This document shows positions 55,752-64,000 of a stretch of DNA of 64,000 bases, piece by piece. This DNA is from Niveibacterium sp. 24ML (GTDB lineage: Bacteria > Pseudomonadota > Gammaproteobacteria > Burkholderiales > Rhodocyclaceae), in the NCBI RefSeq assembly GCF_026586805.1, contig NZ_JAPFHA010000001.1:124001-188000 (forward strand). Reading direction: 5' to 3'. The translations under genes and the position numbers were made by a program. A model generated the notes under the pieces. That model did no database searches, had not been told where the DNA came from, and was given only the letters and a program-made list of their open reading frames with translations. Positions within the stretch are counted from its first letter, which is position 1. Every line of letters starts with the position of its first letter.

Positions 55752-57261
55752 AGGCGCACTGCACCGGGTGCAGATGGAGACGCTCTACCGGGTGAGCGTC
55801 ATCCTTTCCCGCACGCTGGACGTCAAGAAGGCCCCGCAGGAAGTGCTGCGCGTGCTCGAAGAATCGGCCGGTCTCACGCTGGGCATGATCAGCGTGCTGG
55901 ATGCCGACAGCGGCGAGCTGGTCGTCAGCGCGGTGCAGGGGATCGAAGCCGAAGACTTCGAGCCGGTGCGCTACCAGACAGGCGAAGGCGTGATGGGCCT
56001 GATGCTCGAAGAAGGCAAGACGATGGCGCTGCCTTCCATTGCGAGCGACCCACGCTTCCTCAACCGGCTCGGCATCTATCAGCGCCGCCTGCCCTTCATC
56101 GCCGCGCCGATCCATGTCGGCGGCGTGCTGCAGGGCGCGCTGGCGGTGCAGCCGAACCGGCTCGACGACGGCCTGCTTGCGGTGCGCGCGCGCTTCGTTG
56201 AAATGGTGGCGAACCTGATCGGGCAGAGCGTGAAGCTCTCGCTCGATGTAGCGCACGAGAAAGAGACGATCGCCGAGGAGCGCGACACCCTGCGCCGCAC
56301 GGTGCGCGCACAGCACGGCTTCGACAACATGGTCGGCCACTCGGTCGCGATGCGCCGCATCTTCGAGCAGATCCGCATGGTCTCGAAGTGGAACACCACG
56401 GTGCTGATCCGCGGCGAAACCGGTACCGGCAAGGAACTGATCGCCAACGCGATCCACTACAACTCGCCGCGTGCGCGCGGCCCCTATGTGCGCCTGAACT
56501 GCGCCTCGCTGCCCGAAAACCTGCTCGAATCCGAACTCTTCGGCCACGAGAAAGGCGCCTTCACCGGCGCGGTGGCGGCGCGCAAGGGCCGCTTTGAAAT
56601 GGCCGACGGCGGCTCGATCTTCCTCGACGAAATCGGCGAAATCTCGCCCGCCTTCCAGGCCAAGCTGCTGCGCGTGCTGCAGGAAGGCGAACTCGAACGC
56701 GTCGGTGGCGGCCGCACGATGAAGGTGGATGTGCGCGTGATCGCTGCCACCCACCGCGACCTCGAAGACGCGGTGGATGAAGGCAAGTTCCGCGAGGACT
56801 TGTACTTCCGCCTCAACGTGATGCCGATCACCGTGCCGCCGCTGCGCGAGCGCCTCGAAGACGTGCCCGAGATCGCGCGCCACCTGATCGGGCGCATCGG
56901 CCACGCACAGGGCCGCCCGCTCGACTTGAGCGAGGCAGCGATCACCCGGCTGACGCAGTACGGCTGGCCGGGCAACGTGCGCGAACTGGAAAACTGCCTC
57001 GAGCGCGCGGCGGTGATGTCCGAGAGCGGCAATATCGACTGTGATCTGATCCGCATCGACCGCCAGCGCGAGATGGCCGCCGCGGCTGCCGCCAACCGCA
57101 TCGACCTCGACGACCCAAGCCTCGACGAGCGCACCCGCGTGATCGCCGCGCTCGAACAGGCCGGCTGGGTGCAAGCCAAGGCCGCACGCCTGCTCAACAT
57201 GACGCCACGGCAAATCGCCTACCGGGTGCAGACGCTGGGCATCGAAGTGAAGCAGTTCTAG
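55741..57261 (+). CDS. nifA: nif-specific transcriptional activator NifA
   Basis: The start is ATG 55741 (MDAEGALHRVQMETLYRVSVILSR). Domains in order: GAF (about 20-165), AAA+ sigma-54 activator with GETGTGKELIANAIHYNS, GHEKGAFTGA and DGGSIFLDEIGEI, then a Fis-type helix-turn-helix (AAARLLNMTPRQIAYRVQTLGI) at 506 aa. The linker has no C-x4-C metal motif, so oxygen control is left to NifL, as in gamma/betaproteobacterial NifLA pairs. It recognises TGT-N10-ACA sites such as the two between rnfA and nifL. Confidence 0.96.
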   Translation: MDAEGALHRVQMETLYRVSVILSRTLDVKKAPQEVLRVLEESAGLTLGMISVLDADSGELVVSAVQGIEAEDFEPVRYQTGEGVMGLMLEEGKTMALPSIASDPRFLNRLGIYQRRLPFIAAPIHVGGVLQGALAVQPNRLDDGLLAVRARFVEMVANLIGQSVKLSLDVAHEKETIAEERDTLRRTVRAQHGFDNMVGHSVAMRRIFEQIRMVSKWNTTVLIRGETGTGKELIANAIHYNSPRARGPYVRLNCASLPENLLESELFGHEKGAFTGAVAARKGRFEMADGGSIFLDEIGEISPAFQAKLLRVLQEGELERVGGGRTMKVDVRVIAATHRDLEDAVDEGKFREDLYFRLNVMPITVPPLRERLEDVPEIARHLIGRIGHAQGRPLDLSEAAITRLTQYGWPGNVRELENCLERAAVMSESGNIDCDLIRIDRQREMAAAAAANRIDLDDPSLDERTRVIAALEQAGWVQAKAARLLNMTPRQIAYRVQTLGIEVKQF

Positions 57262-57304
57262 CGGCCACGCCAAGCCCTTCGCTCCGCGCCCGCCGGGCTG
57301 CGGC

Positions 57305-58342
57305 TCACTTGCGCGGCGCGAAGGCGCTCGAGAATTGCGGCACCATGAACTTCGCGGGGAAGTCGGTTGGCATCGCGTGGCTCGCCTCGATCAGTTCGAG
57401 CCGGTGTTCGATGCCGCGCGCACTGAGCAGACCGGAGAAGGCTTTGCTGCCGCGGACGATCCAGTCGTGTTCGTCGTCCTTGCCGACCACGATCTGGATC
57501 GACTTGAGCCGCGCCGCCTGCGCAAGGTAGGCGTCGATCTTTTCCTGCGGGGCGCCGAAACCGCGCTCCCAGTTGGCGACGATGCGCTGGTCGTCCGGCG
57601 AACCATCAAAGACCGGAATCTCGGCATGCGGGCGCGGCAGCGCAGGGTTGGGCGAGAAGGCCGCGCCGTAGGCGCGCTTGATCTCGGTGTTCCAGCTATC
57701 CCAGGCGGCCTTGATCTGCCCCGGCGCGACCAGACCCGGCGCGAACGCAAGCACCGACTGATACACATCCGGGTAGCGCAAACCGAGGTGGATCGCGCCA
57801 AAGCCGCCCATCGACGCCCCGGCGATACCGCGCCCTTCGGGCGCCGCAATCGTGCGCAGCCGCGCGTCCGCCCAGCCCACCAGCTCTTGCACGATGTGGT
57901 CTTCCCAACGGCCGCTTGCCGCCGAATTCACATAGAAGCTCCCGCGCAGGCTGTTGGTGCCGTCGGCCTCGATCACGATGAACGGCGTTACGTCGGGTTT
58001 GCGCATCTCGGCGTCCAGCACGTCCTTGAAATAGGCGAGAAACCCCATGCCGCCGCCAAAGCCATGCAGGTAGTAGACCACCGGGAAGCGCCGCTCCGGC
58101 TCATCGAAATAGCTGGGCGGCAGATACACCGAGAAGTAGCGCGTCGGGCCATCCTTCAAGGCGCCGTCATTCACGGCCTGTGATTGCATCTCCTCGAACA
58201 TCAGCCGGTTTGGCGTGGTGCTTGCACTGGCATTTGCCCCTGCCTTGGCCTGCACGCCGGCAGCCTGTGCCTCGGCCTGAAACAAGGAAAGGCCAAGTGC
58301 GCACAGCGCGGCAAGGCTTAGGATAGGAAGGCTTGAGTTCAT
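57305..58342 (-). CDS. exported alpha/beta-hydrolase esterase (esterase D/feruloyl esterase-like)
   Basis: A signal peptide (LPILSLAALCALGLSLFQAEAQAAG) leads to a 345-aa esterase of the PF00756 type: VYLPPSYFDEPERRFPVVYYLHGFGG, IVIEADGTNSLRGSFYVNS, and the nucleophile elbow GIAGASMGGFGAIHLGLRYPD (GxSxG). A catalytic His is likely in IEASHAMPTDFP near the end. It hydrolyses esters in the periplasm; the substrate is unknown. Divergent from the AraC-type regulator 56 bp away, which may control it. Confidence 0.8.
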   Translation of the reverse strand: MNSSLPILSLAALCALGLSLFQAEAQAAGVQAKAGANASASTTPNRLMFEEMQSQAVNDGALKDGPTRYFSVYLPPSYFDEPERRFPVVYYLHGFGGGMGFLAYFKDVLDAEMRKPDVTPFIVIEADGTNSLRGSFYVNSAASGRWEDHIVQELVGWADARLRTIAAPEGRGIAGASMGGFGAIHLGLRYPDVYQSVLAFAPGLVAPGQIKAAWDSWNTEIKRAYGAAFSPNPALPRPHAEIPVFDGSPDDQRIVANWERGFGAPQEKIDAYLAQAARLKSIQIVVGKDDEHDWIVRGSKAFSGLLSARGIEHRLELIEASHAMPTDFPAKFMVPQFSSAFAPRK

Positions 58343-58398
58343 GATGCGTTCCGCGAGTCAGTCATGAAGCGGATCGTGCAGGCTGGCAAGGACCGAAA

Positions 58399-59343
58399 AT
58401 GAACCTTTCTTGCGATTCGCCGATCACCGGCGACGCGCTCGACGCAATCCGGCGCGTGCTCAGCCATGTCGAAGCGCGGCTCACCGCGCCCTTGTCGCTG
58501 GCCGAGCTGGCGGCGGTGGCGGCCTATTCGCCGTTTCACTTTCACCGCGTTTTCGGCGCGCTGGCCGGCGTGCCGCTGATGACTTACGTTCGCAATCGCA
58601 AGCTCGACGAGAGCTTGGTCGATCTGCTCAACGGCAAGGGTTCGGTGCTGGATCTCGCGTTGCGCTACGGCTTCGGCTTTGAACAGAGCTACGCAAGGGC
58701 CTTCACGCGCCGCTTTGGCGCCACCCCAGCGCGTTTGAGGCGCAACCCGAAGGCGATCCCGATCGCCGGCCCGCTGGTCGTGCGCGAAGCACCGGGGGGC
58801 GGGCTGCTCGCCGACGCAAGCGTCGTGGTCTGCCCGCAGCGGGTGCTCATCGGCCGCACAGTTCAGCTTGCCCTGAGCGACGACCTGCAAGCCGGACTGG
58901 CCAACCGCGCCGCGCGCGCCTTCATGGAAAACGACGCGCCGCGCATCCACGGCAGCCTCAACCCGGATAACTACGTCGGCCTCGTCAAACCGGTTCATGC
59001 GCTGACCGGGCTGGCGACATACGTGCCAGCGCTGGAAGTGCGGCCCGATGCGCCGGTGCCGGCCGGGCTTGCGCGCCACCGCATCCCGGCACGGCGATTC
59101 GCGGTGTTCCGCTATGCTGGCGGGCACCCGCCCGAGGCGCTGAATCTTGCGCGCCTGACGCAGCTGCTCGACTTCATCTTCCTGACCTGGTTGCCGCAAT
59201 CAGGCTGGCGGCTCGACCCCTCATTTCACCTCGAATCGATCGATCTGCGCCGCTGCGCCGCGGACTTCACCGAGGCCCTGCTCTACATCCCGGCGGCACC
59301 ACCACGCCAAACCGGATTGCCAACCGATAGCCGCGTGGCGTGA
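58399..59343 (+). CDS. AraC-family regulator with GyrI-like effector domain
   Basis: The N-terminal 100 residues are an AraC helix-turn-helix pair (LAELAAVAAYSPFHFHRVFGALAGVPLMTYVRNRKLDES and GFGFEQSYARAFTRRFGATPARLRRN). The remaining 200 residues are a GyrI-like/effector-binding domain (VLIGRTVQLALSDDLQ...VPAGLARHRIPARRFAVFRYAG). This MarA-like order (DNA-binding first) is found in Rob/SoxS-like relatives. It probably activates genes in response to a small hydrophobic compound, perhaps the adjacent esterase. Confidence 0.8.
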   Translation: MNLSCDSPITGDALDAIRRVLSHVEARLTAPLSLAELAAVAAYSPFHFHRVFGALAGVPLMTYVRNRKLDESLVDLLNGKGSVLDLALRYGFGFEQSYARAFTRRFGATPARLRRNPKAIPIAGPLVVREAPGGGLLADASVVVCPQRVLIGRTVQLALSDDLQAGLANRAARAFMENDAPRIHGSLNPDNYVGLVKPVHALTGLATYVPALEVRPDAPVPAGLARHRIPARRFAVFRYAGGHPPEALNLARLTQLLDFIFLTWLPQSGWRLDPSFHLESIDLRRCAADFTEALLYIPAAPPRQTGLPTDSRVA

Positions 59344-59358
59344 TCGCGCTGGCGCCGT

Positions 59359-59826
59359 TCAGCGCGGCACACGACCCTGCAGTTCAAGGCAGAACCGGAA
59401 CACACGGTGAGCAATGTCTACCGGTGGCAGATACATCATCGGGCAGCCGCCTTCGACCACCGTCACGCCCGCCGCGCGGCAGCGTTCGACCGCTTCGGCG
59501 CTGACACTGCCTTCGCCGAACGAGCGGTGCAGCCAGACGGCCCGCACGCCACGCGCAATCGCCTCATCGACCACCTTCACGGAATCAGCCGGCGCGGTCA
59601 CGACCATCACGCTGCCCAGCTCGCCCGGCACGCTTGAGAGGTTGCGATAGCAAGGCTCGCCGCCGATCTCGTCCGCCGCCGGGTTCACCAGCCAAACCGT
59701 GTGGCCACTGTCGCGCAGCCGTTTCGCGATCAACGCACCCGGCCCTGCCCCGCTGCGCGAGACCCCGGCGACGGCGACATGGTGACTCGCCAGGAAGCTG
59801 GCGATTTCGCTTGGCATTTCGCGCAT
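59359..59826 (-). CDS. CoA-binding protein (YccU/CoA_binding_2)
   Basis: The 155-aa Rossmann protein has VAVAGVSRSGAGPGALIAKRLRDSGHTVWLVNPAADEIGG, then VVTAPADSVKVVDEAIARGVRAVWLHRSFGEGSVS. This is the CoA_binding_2 family. Role unknown in detail; the fold resembles the CoA-binding part of succinyl-CoA synthetase. Cytoplasmic. Likely monocistronic between convergent and divergent neighbours. Confidence 0.85.
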   Translation of the reverse strand: MREMPSEIASFLASHHVAVAGVSRSGAGPGALIAKRLRDSGHTVWLVNPAADEIGGEPCYRNLSSVPGELGSVMVVTAPADSVKVVDEAIARGVRAVWLHRSFGEGSVSAEAVERCRAAGVTVVEGGCPMMYLPPVDIAHRVFRFCLELQGRVPR

Positions 59827-59984
59827 GACAGATCCTCGGCTTCAACAGGCGGGCCACGAGTATCGCGGCGCCGCCAGCTTGCCGTTTTGAGCTGGCTCAG
59901 TGCGCCGGATGTGACGTTTTTTTCCTATAGCGGCAGACCCCCCGGTGGCCCAATTCGATCCACACCACAGCAATGGAGCAAGCC
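59827..59984. other. divergent intergenic region before the nitroreductase
   Basis: 158 bp between divergent genes. It contains an AT-rich TTTTTTTCCTATAG tract near 59921 that may be a promoter for the Tat-exported nitroreductase. No clear operator. Confidence 0.3.
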
Positions 59985-61055
59985 ATGAACCGACGCGAAT
60001 TTCTCGCCGCCAGCCTGCTGTTGGGCGTGCACAGCGCCCTGCCGGCAAGCAGTTCTGCCGGCGACGCAGTGGCCGCGGCCGGCGGCTGGCTGGACGAAGC
60101 CCACGCCCTGATCAATGACGCCGCCCGCGCACCCAGCAGCCACAATTCACAACCCTGGCAGATCGCCTTGCACGAAGGCGAACACTGGAGTCTGAGCCGC
60201 GCCCCCGGCCGCAGCCTGCAGGTGGTGGCCCCGGACGGGCGCGAGTGCTGGCAGAGCCTGGGTGCCTTCCTCGTCGCACTCGAAGTTGCCGCCGCCGCGC
60301 GTGGCCTGCAGCTTGAAGCCGGCGACTGCGCGGGCGCCACAAGCGCGGTGCCGCTGCACCTCAGCCCGCGCTCGGTCGACACCACCTGGCTGCCGGCGCT
60401 GCGCCGCCGCCGCACCTTGCGCAAGGCGCTGGCGCCGCTGACGGGCTGCGAGGCCACGCTTGCCGCTTGCCTTGCCGCTGCGCCCTCGGCGCGTTTCTTC
60501 GCACACGGCAGCCCGGCGGCGAGGCTGATTGCAGATGCGACGCTGGAAGCAACGGCAGCGCAATGCAAGGACGACGCCGTCTGGCACGAACTCGCGCGCT
60601 GGATTCGCTGGCAGGAAAGCGAGCTCGCCGGAAATCCGACCGGCATCACCCCCGCCACAATGGAACTGCCGTGGCTTGCGCAGCGCTGGGTGGCCGCAAC
60701 CTACTCGCGCGATGAGGTGCTTGCGCCGGCATTCCGCGCCCGCTCGCTGGAACTGGCGGCCCGCCAGACGCAGGAAGGCGGCGGCTGGCTCGCCTTCAGC
60801 ACCGAGAGCGACACGCCGACGGACTGGCGCCATGCCGGCGCCGAGCTGATGCGCCTGTGGCTGCGTGCGGTGCCCGCGGGGATCGCACTGCACCCCATGT
60901 CACAGGCGGTCGAAGCCTTGCCTCAGCGCAGGGCGGTCGAGGCCGCGCTCGGTCTTGAACACCTTCAACTGCTGGTGCGCGTGGGCAAACGCGACTACCC
61001 GCCCGACACCCCCAGCCCGCGCCTTGCAGCACAGCGGATTTCTGTTTTGTCCTGA
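59985..61055 (+). CDS. Acg-family nitroreductase-like protein with Tat-type signal
   Basis: I start at MNRREFLAASLLLGVHSALPA (59985): RREFLAAS is a twin-arginine signal, so the protein should be exported folded with its cofactor. The start of the mature protein (HALINDAARAPSSHNSQPWQIALHEGEHWSL) matches the FMN-binding segment of nitroreductases of the Acg family. Later blocks are LRRRRTLRKALAPL and GWLAFSTESDTPTDWRHAGAELMRLWL. Length 356 aa fits. The exact substrate is unknown. Confidence 0.75.
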   Translation: MNRREFLAASLLLGVHSALPASSSAGDAVAAAGGWLDEAHALINDAARAPSSHNSQPWQIALHEGEHWSLSRAPGRSLQVVAPDGRECWQSLGAFLVALEVAAAARGLQLEAGDCAGATSAVPLHLSPRSVDTTWLPALRRRRTLRKALAPLTGCEATLAACLAAAPSARFFAHGSPAARLIADATLEATAAQCKDDAVWHELARWIRWQESELAGNPTGITPATMELPWLAQRWVAATYSRDEVLAPAFRARSLELAARQTQEGGGWLAFSTESDTPTDWRHAGAELMRLWLRAVPAGIALHPMSQAVEALPQRRAVEAALGLEHLQLLVRVGKRDYPPDTPSPRLAAQRISVLS

Positions 61056-61065
61056 GGAGATCTCC

Positions 61066-61668
61066 ATGAAACGTCAAGAACTGGCCACCCTCGTTGTCGG
61101 CCTTGCCATCAGCACCCTGTCTGCCTGTGCCGTGCTGCACGAGCACCCGGGCGAATCAGACCCGAAGCAGACCTGGACGGTGGTGCAGAAGACCGCCAGC
61201 CTCGAAGTTCGGGTGCGCGAATCCATCACGCCGGACGCACTGGCAGCGCCGCGCCTGGGCGCGGTACGGATCGAGGGCAGCTTCGCAGCGGACGATGCGG
61301 CCGAGGTGGACGAGATGGCCCAGGCGCTCGCGGAATCGCTCCGTGCATCGCTCAAGCCGCCGCGTGACGGCGCGCCGACCCTCAACGTCACGCTCAGCGA
61401 ACTGAGCCCGGTGTCGCCCGCCCTGAACATTGCCTCGGCCTTGCTGGTTTTTTATCCGCTGGACAGCGGCGGCGCCACTGTGGAAGCCGAACTGCTCAAT
61501 AGCGCGGGCGAACGCATCGCGCTGTGGCGGGAACGACTCAGCGGCGGGCTGGGGCTCACCGGCAGCCTCTCGCGCTGGGTCAAGGTGAAGAACGCCCTGA
61601 TCGCCTGGAGCGAGGTCTGCGTCAGTCAGCCGCCGTGGATGCCGCCAGTCAGATCCGCCGCGTTGTAA
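61066..61668 (+). CDS. lipoprotein, DUF4410/DUF3313-like
   Basis: GAGGAGA precedes the ATG at 61066. The lipobox LSAC (residues 18-21) marks a lipid-anchored protein of 200 aa. The body (VRIEGSFAADDAAEVDEMAQALAESLRASL, LNVTLSELSPVSPALNIASALL) resembles lipoproteins of the DUF4410/DUF3313 type. It follows the nitroreductase by 10 bp, so the two share an operon. Its end overlaps the end of the convergent AraC gene by about 43 bp. Confidence 0.65.
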   Translation: MKRQELATLVVGLAISTLSACAVLHEHPGESDPKQTWTVVQKTASLEVRVRESITPDALAAPRLGAVRIEGSFAADDAAEVDEMAQALAESLRASLKPPRDGAPTLNVTLSELSPVSPALNIASALLVFYPLDSGGATVEAELLNSAGERIALWRERLSGGLGLTGSLSRWVKVKNALIAWSEVCVSQPPWMPPVRSAAL

Positions 61669-62453
61669 AGGCTCAGCAGTTGCGGGCGGTCCCCAGCGAG
61701 GCGCCGGAACTGCGCCGGCGTGGTGCCGGTCAGCTGCCGGAAGTCGGCAATGAAGTGCGACTGATCGAAGAAGCCCGCTTGGGCGGCGAGGTCGGCGTCG
61801 TTTGCAGCGTCGATCATCGCAAGGCTGCGATAGAGGCGCTGCACGCGCGCCAAACCCTTGGGCGGCAGGCCGAACGCGGCCCAGATCCGCCGCTCAAGCG
61901 TTGCCTTGCTGATCCCGAGCTGGCTCGCCAGTTGCGCAACCGGCGTCGAATCGACCAGGCCCATCACGCGCTGGCATTGGCCGGGCGACCAGAGCAGGCG
62001 GTCTTCCCAACGCCCGATCGCCGCGGCGATCCAGCCGAGCACCGTCGCCAAGCCGCGATCCGCCTGCTTGCCCAGCGCCACCGCGCCCAGATGCGGCCAC
62101 AGCCCGCTCAAGGCCTGCACGCGCGAAGCGAGCGCCTCGGCGGAGCTGCCCAGCACGGCGGGCGCAGCGCCGCCAGCCAGCTTGACCAGCCAGCCCCGCG
62201 CCGCCTCACTGCCGCAACTCACCTGGCCGGCGTTGCGAGTCGGGCCCCAGCAAACGTGCGTTGCAAGCCTGCACGCGTCGCCGATCCCCTCGACACACAC
62301 TTCACCCTCCACCACGAAAAGCAGATTCACCCGCGCCCCGGCGAAAACCGGCATCTGTTCGTGAGGCGCGATCTCGACCCAGCTCACGCGTTCGAGCCAG
62401 GGGGCAAACAGCGGCGGTGGCAGAACATCAATCAGTTGCATCGCATTCGGCAC
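61626..62453 (-). CDS. AraC-family transcriptional regulator
   Basis: The 275-aa protein has an N-terminal sensing domain (LPPPLFAPWLERVSWVEIAPHEQMPVFAGARVNLLFVVEGE) and a C-terminal AraC double helix-turn-helix (VAQLASQLGISKATLERRIWAAFG and DLAAQAGFFDQSHFIADFRQLTGTTPAQFRRL). This is the AraC type with DUF6597-like input, often a detector of a small ligand. It is convergent with, and overlaps, the lipoprotein end. Confidence 0.8.
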   Translation of the reverse strand: MPNAMQLIDVLPPPLFAPWLERVSWVEIAPHEQMPVFAGARVNLLFVVEGEVCVEGIGDACRLATHVCWGPTRNAGQVSCGSEAARGWLVKLAGGAAPAVLGSSAEALASRVQALSGLWPHLGAVALGKQADRGLATVLGWIAAAIGRWEDRLLWSPGQCQRVMGLVDSTPVAQLASQLGISKATLERRIWAAFGLPPKGLARVQRLYRSLAMIDAANDADLAAQAGFFDQSHFIADFRQLTGTTPAQFRRLAGDRPQLLSLYNAADLTGGIHGG

Positions 62454-62544
62454 GGGTATCGGGGCAGCCAGCGCGCCGATTCTGGACTAGCGCGCGGCGG
62501 GCGTTCTGATCTGCGTCGCCCGCCGCGCGAACTGGCGTGCCGCC

Positions 62545-63318
62545 TCAGATGACCAGGTGGTAGCTCAGGTTGTCGAAGTAGGACTTGTTCGGCCACTGCG
62601 CGGCGTCTGCCTGGCAGGAGAAGCGAACCCGCGTGATCGAGCGGGAGGGCACTTTGACGGCCAGCGTCATCCAGCCATCGCCCGCCGATGCGCCCGGCAG
62701 CGTGCCGGCGTAGTAGGCCACGGCGATGCGCTTGCCCGCGCTGTCGTAGGCCTCAAGGAAGGGCCGCCCGGTCGTGATCTGCATATCGCCGGGGCACGGG
62801 GTCTCGCACACCGGATGCGCTTTGATCGACACGGCATCGGTCGGGCGGTCGAACAGCACGTCGACCGCGCCTTCGCGCACATAGAAGCAGGGCGTTGTGC
62901 CCGGCGCATGGATCGACACGCCATTCGAGCCGCCGACATAGACCTGCTTGCGCACATAGACCGGCCCGTTGTTGAGCGGGTTACGCATCGTCAGCCCGTA
63001 CACTGCATCGGCGAGTGCGCCGTCCGGCACCGGATTGCCTTCCAGATCCTTGTCGAAGTCGAACAGCACAGTGACGTCGATGCGCGGAATGTCCGGCGGA
63101 ATCTTGATTGGCGGCCGCGTGCCGGGCGGGCGCAACTTGGGCCGTTCAAGCGGCGGGAAGTCCGCCAGCGAGACGGTGCCGAGCCGCCGGGCCAGCTCTG
63201 GCGACGCGGTTGCAGCCGGATTGCGCAGCAGTTCGGACAAGCTGCGGTCAAGGCGGACCGATGCGGGCTTGCCGGTGTCGGCCGATATGGGTCTGGGTCT
63301 TTCGAGGATCGCGCTCAT
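62545..63318 (-). CDS. hypothetical protein, 257 aa
   Basis: I do not recognise the family. The N-terminal 90 residues are Pro/Arg-rich and probably disordered (LRPPGTRPPIKIPPDIPRIDV). The C-terminal part is beta-rich with regularly spaced aromatic residues (VYVRKQVYVGGSNGVSIHAPGTTPCFYVREGAVDVLF; GDMQITTGRPFLEAYDS). That resembles a jelly-roll or carbohydrate/lectin-like beta sandwich. No signal peptide or membrane segment. Frame and codon pattern look real. Confidence 0.55.
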   Translation of the reverse strand: MSAILERPRPISADTGKPASVRLDRSLSELLRNPAATASPELARRLGTVSLADFPPLERPKLRPPGTRPPIKIPPDIPRIDVTVLFDFDKDLEGNPVPDGALADAVYGLTMRNPLNNGPVYVRKQVYVGGSNGVSIHAPGTTPCFYVREGAVDVLFDRPTDAVSIKAHPVCETPCPGDMQITTGRPFLEAYDSAGKRIAVAYYAGTLPGASAGDGWMTLAVKVPSRSITRVRFSCQADAAQWPNKSYFDNLSYHLVI

Positions 63319-63465
63319 GATTTCCCCCTTCTTGATCAGGCGAGGGCTGCGCGGCGATTGTGAGGCTCACAAGGGTCGACGCGCGCCCTTGGCAACACGC
63401 CATTCCTGATCCCAGTCTAGACCCGGCGGCTCGCCGGCGCTGGTTTGCTGCATGGCAGCCGGGCG

Positions 63466-64000
63466 CTAGCGCGGCGGGGCGGGCCGCGGCCCGCGCAGCC
63501 TGACGAAGATGTGTTCGCTCATGCCACGCGCGAGTTCCTGCTCGCCGAGGAAGACCTGCGCACTCGTCTCGCTGGCAAGGAGATCCGCCTCTTCCTCGTT
63601 GTGGCTGCGCAGCACCACCGCAATGGCCGGATTGAGCGTTTGCGCGATCTCGACCATCTTGCGCGCGCTCACCGCATCCGGCACCGCGATGACCAGCATC
63701 GCGGCGCGCGCGATATGCGCCTGGATCAGCACCTCCGGCGTGCTGGCGTCGCCGCTCACGGCCGGAAAGCCTTCCTTGCGCAGGGCGTCGATCCGTTCGC
63801 GGTTGTCGTCCGCCACGACGAAGGGGATGCCCTCCGCGCGCAGCGCTGCTGCAATGCGCCGCCCGACGCGGCCGTAGCCCACCAGCACCACCTGCCCGCT
63901 CAGCAGCGCCTGGTCGGTGCTCATCGGCAGTTGCGCGAGCGGGTCGTCGCGCTGATCGAAGCGCCGTGCCAGCGCCGAACGCTTGCGCACCCAGCGCTGC
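63466..64000 (-). CDS. Kef-type K+/H+ antiporter, TrkA-N C-terminal part (runs off the right edge)
   Basis: Reading on the minus strand, the visible 3' end of the gene contains a complete RCK/TrkA-N domain: VVLVGYGRVGRRIAAALRAEGIPFVVADDNRERIDALRKEG (NAD-binding GxGxxG) and GDASTPEVLIQAHIARAAMLVIAVPDAVSARKMVEIAQ. A C-terminal Arg/Pro tail follows. This is the regulatory end of KefB/KefC/YbaL-like antiporters. The transmembrane half lies beyond position 64000. Confidence 0.75.
   Translation of the reverse strand, partial: QRWVRKRSALARRFDQRDDPLAQLPMSTDQALLSGQVVLVGYGRVGRRIAAALRAEGIPFVVADDNRERIDALRKEGFPAVSGDASTPEVLIQAHIARAAMLVIAVPDAVSARKMVEIAQTLNPAIAVVLRSHNEEEADLLASETSAQVFLGEQELARGMSEHIFVRLRGPRPAPPR

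Noticed and set aside
55702..57273. 523-aa open frame antisense to nifA
   Set aside because: NifA is unambiguous on the other strand with full catalytic motifs; the antisense frame is His/Ala/Arg-rich without family features.

Overview
The window looks like chromosome from a nitrogen-fixing betaproteobacterium, most likely of the Rhodocyclales (Azoarcus/Thauera/Azospira-like). The reasons are a nifV-nifW-nifZ-nifM block, an Rnf complex next to nifLA with NifA and sigma-54 sites, GC-rich coding sequence, CIRCE-controlled groESL and an ActP/DUF485 acetate-uptake operon. The genus is inference; no similarity search was run.

Region A (1 to about 32355) is an integrated genomic island packed with antiviral genes. 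Its right end is a tRNA-Phe gene (32355-32430, minus) followed by a tyrosine integrase, a membrane diguanylate cyclase, a hypothetical gene and an AlpA-like regulator. Then come two adjacent same-strand operons. The first (27893 down to 13665) encodes a giant DUF1998 helicase with a C-terminal nuclease-like domain, an ImmA/IrrE metallopeptidase, a SNF2-type helicase, a large N6-adenine methylase and a small PD-(D/E)XK-like protein. It resembles class 1 DISARM but lacks separate drmA, drmB and drmC genes. The second (13539 down to 6169) starts with a kinase-helicase fusion and a PLD nuclease, which is the Mokosh type I pair. It continues with no gaps into a GmrSD-like DUF262/DUF1524 protein and an HNH_2 nuclease. 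Further left are two uncharacterised genes, about 1 kb without a convincing gene, a second integrase-like recombinase beside a tRNA-Pro-like anticodon arm, an unknown protein and the C-terminal end of McrC. The island continues past the left edge.

Region B (32.5-41.3 kb) is backbone. All genes are on the minus strand: a TctD/TctE-type two-component system, an MHS-family MFS transporter, a small membrane protein, a metallophosphoesterase, a kinase-UspA fusion, and DUF485-ActP. Arrays of 11-bp repeats sit upstream of both transporter units and are candidate response-regulator sites.

Region C (41.4-44.5 kb) holds a possible small RNA, an unknown 185-aa protein and groES-groEL behind a perfect CIRCE element.

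Region D (44.7-57.3 kb) is the nitrogen-fixation cluster. It runs nifV-W-Z-M, two small envelope genes, rnfABCDGE plus rnfH on the minus strand, and nifL-nifA on the plus strand. Two perfect NifA sites lie between divergent sigma-54 promoters for rnf and nifLA. Homocitrate synthesis (NifV), nitrogenase maturation (NifW/Z/M), electron supply (Rnf) and control (NifLA) are therefore together. The structural genes nifHDK are not in the window.

Region E (57.3-64 kb) is ordinary accessory backbone: an esterase, two AraC-type regulators, a CoA-binding protein, an Acg-type nitroreductase, a lipoprotein, an unknown protein and the C-terminal end of a Kef-type antiporter running off the edge.
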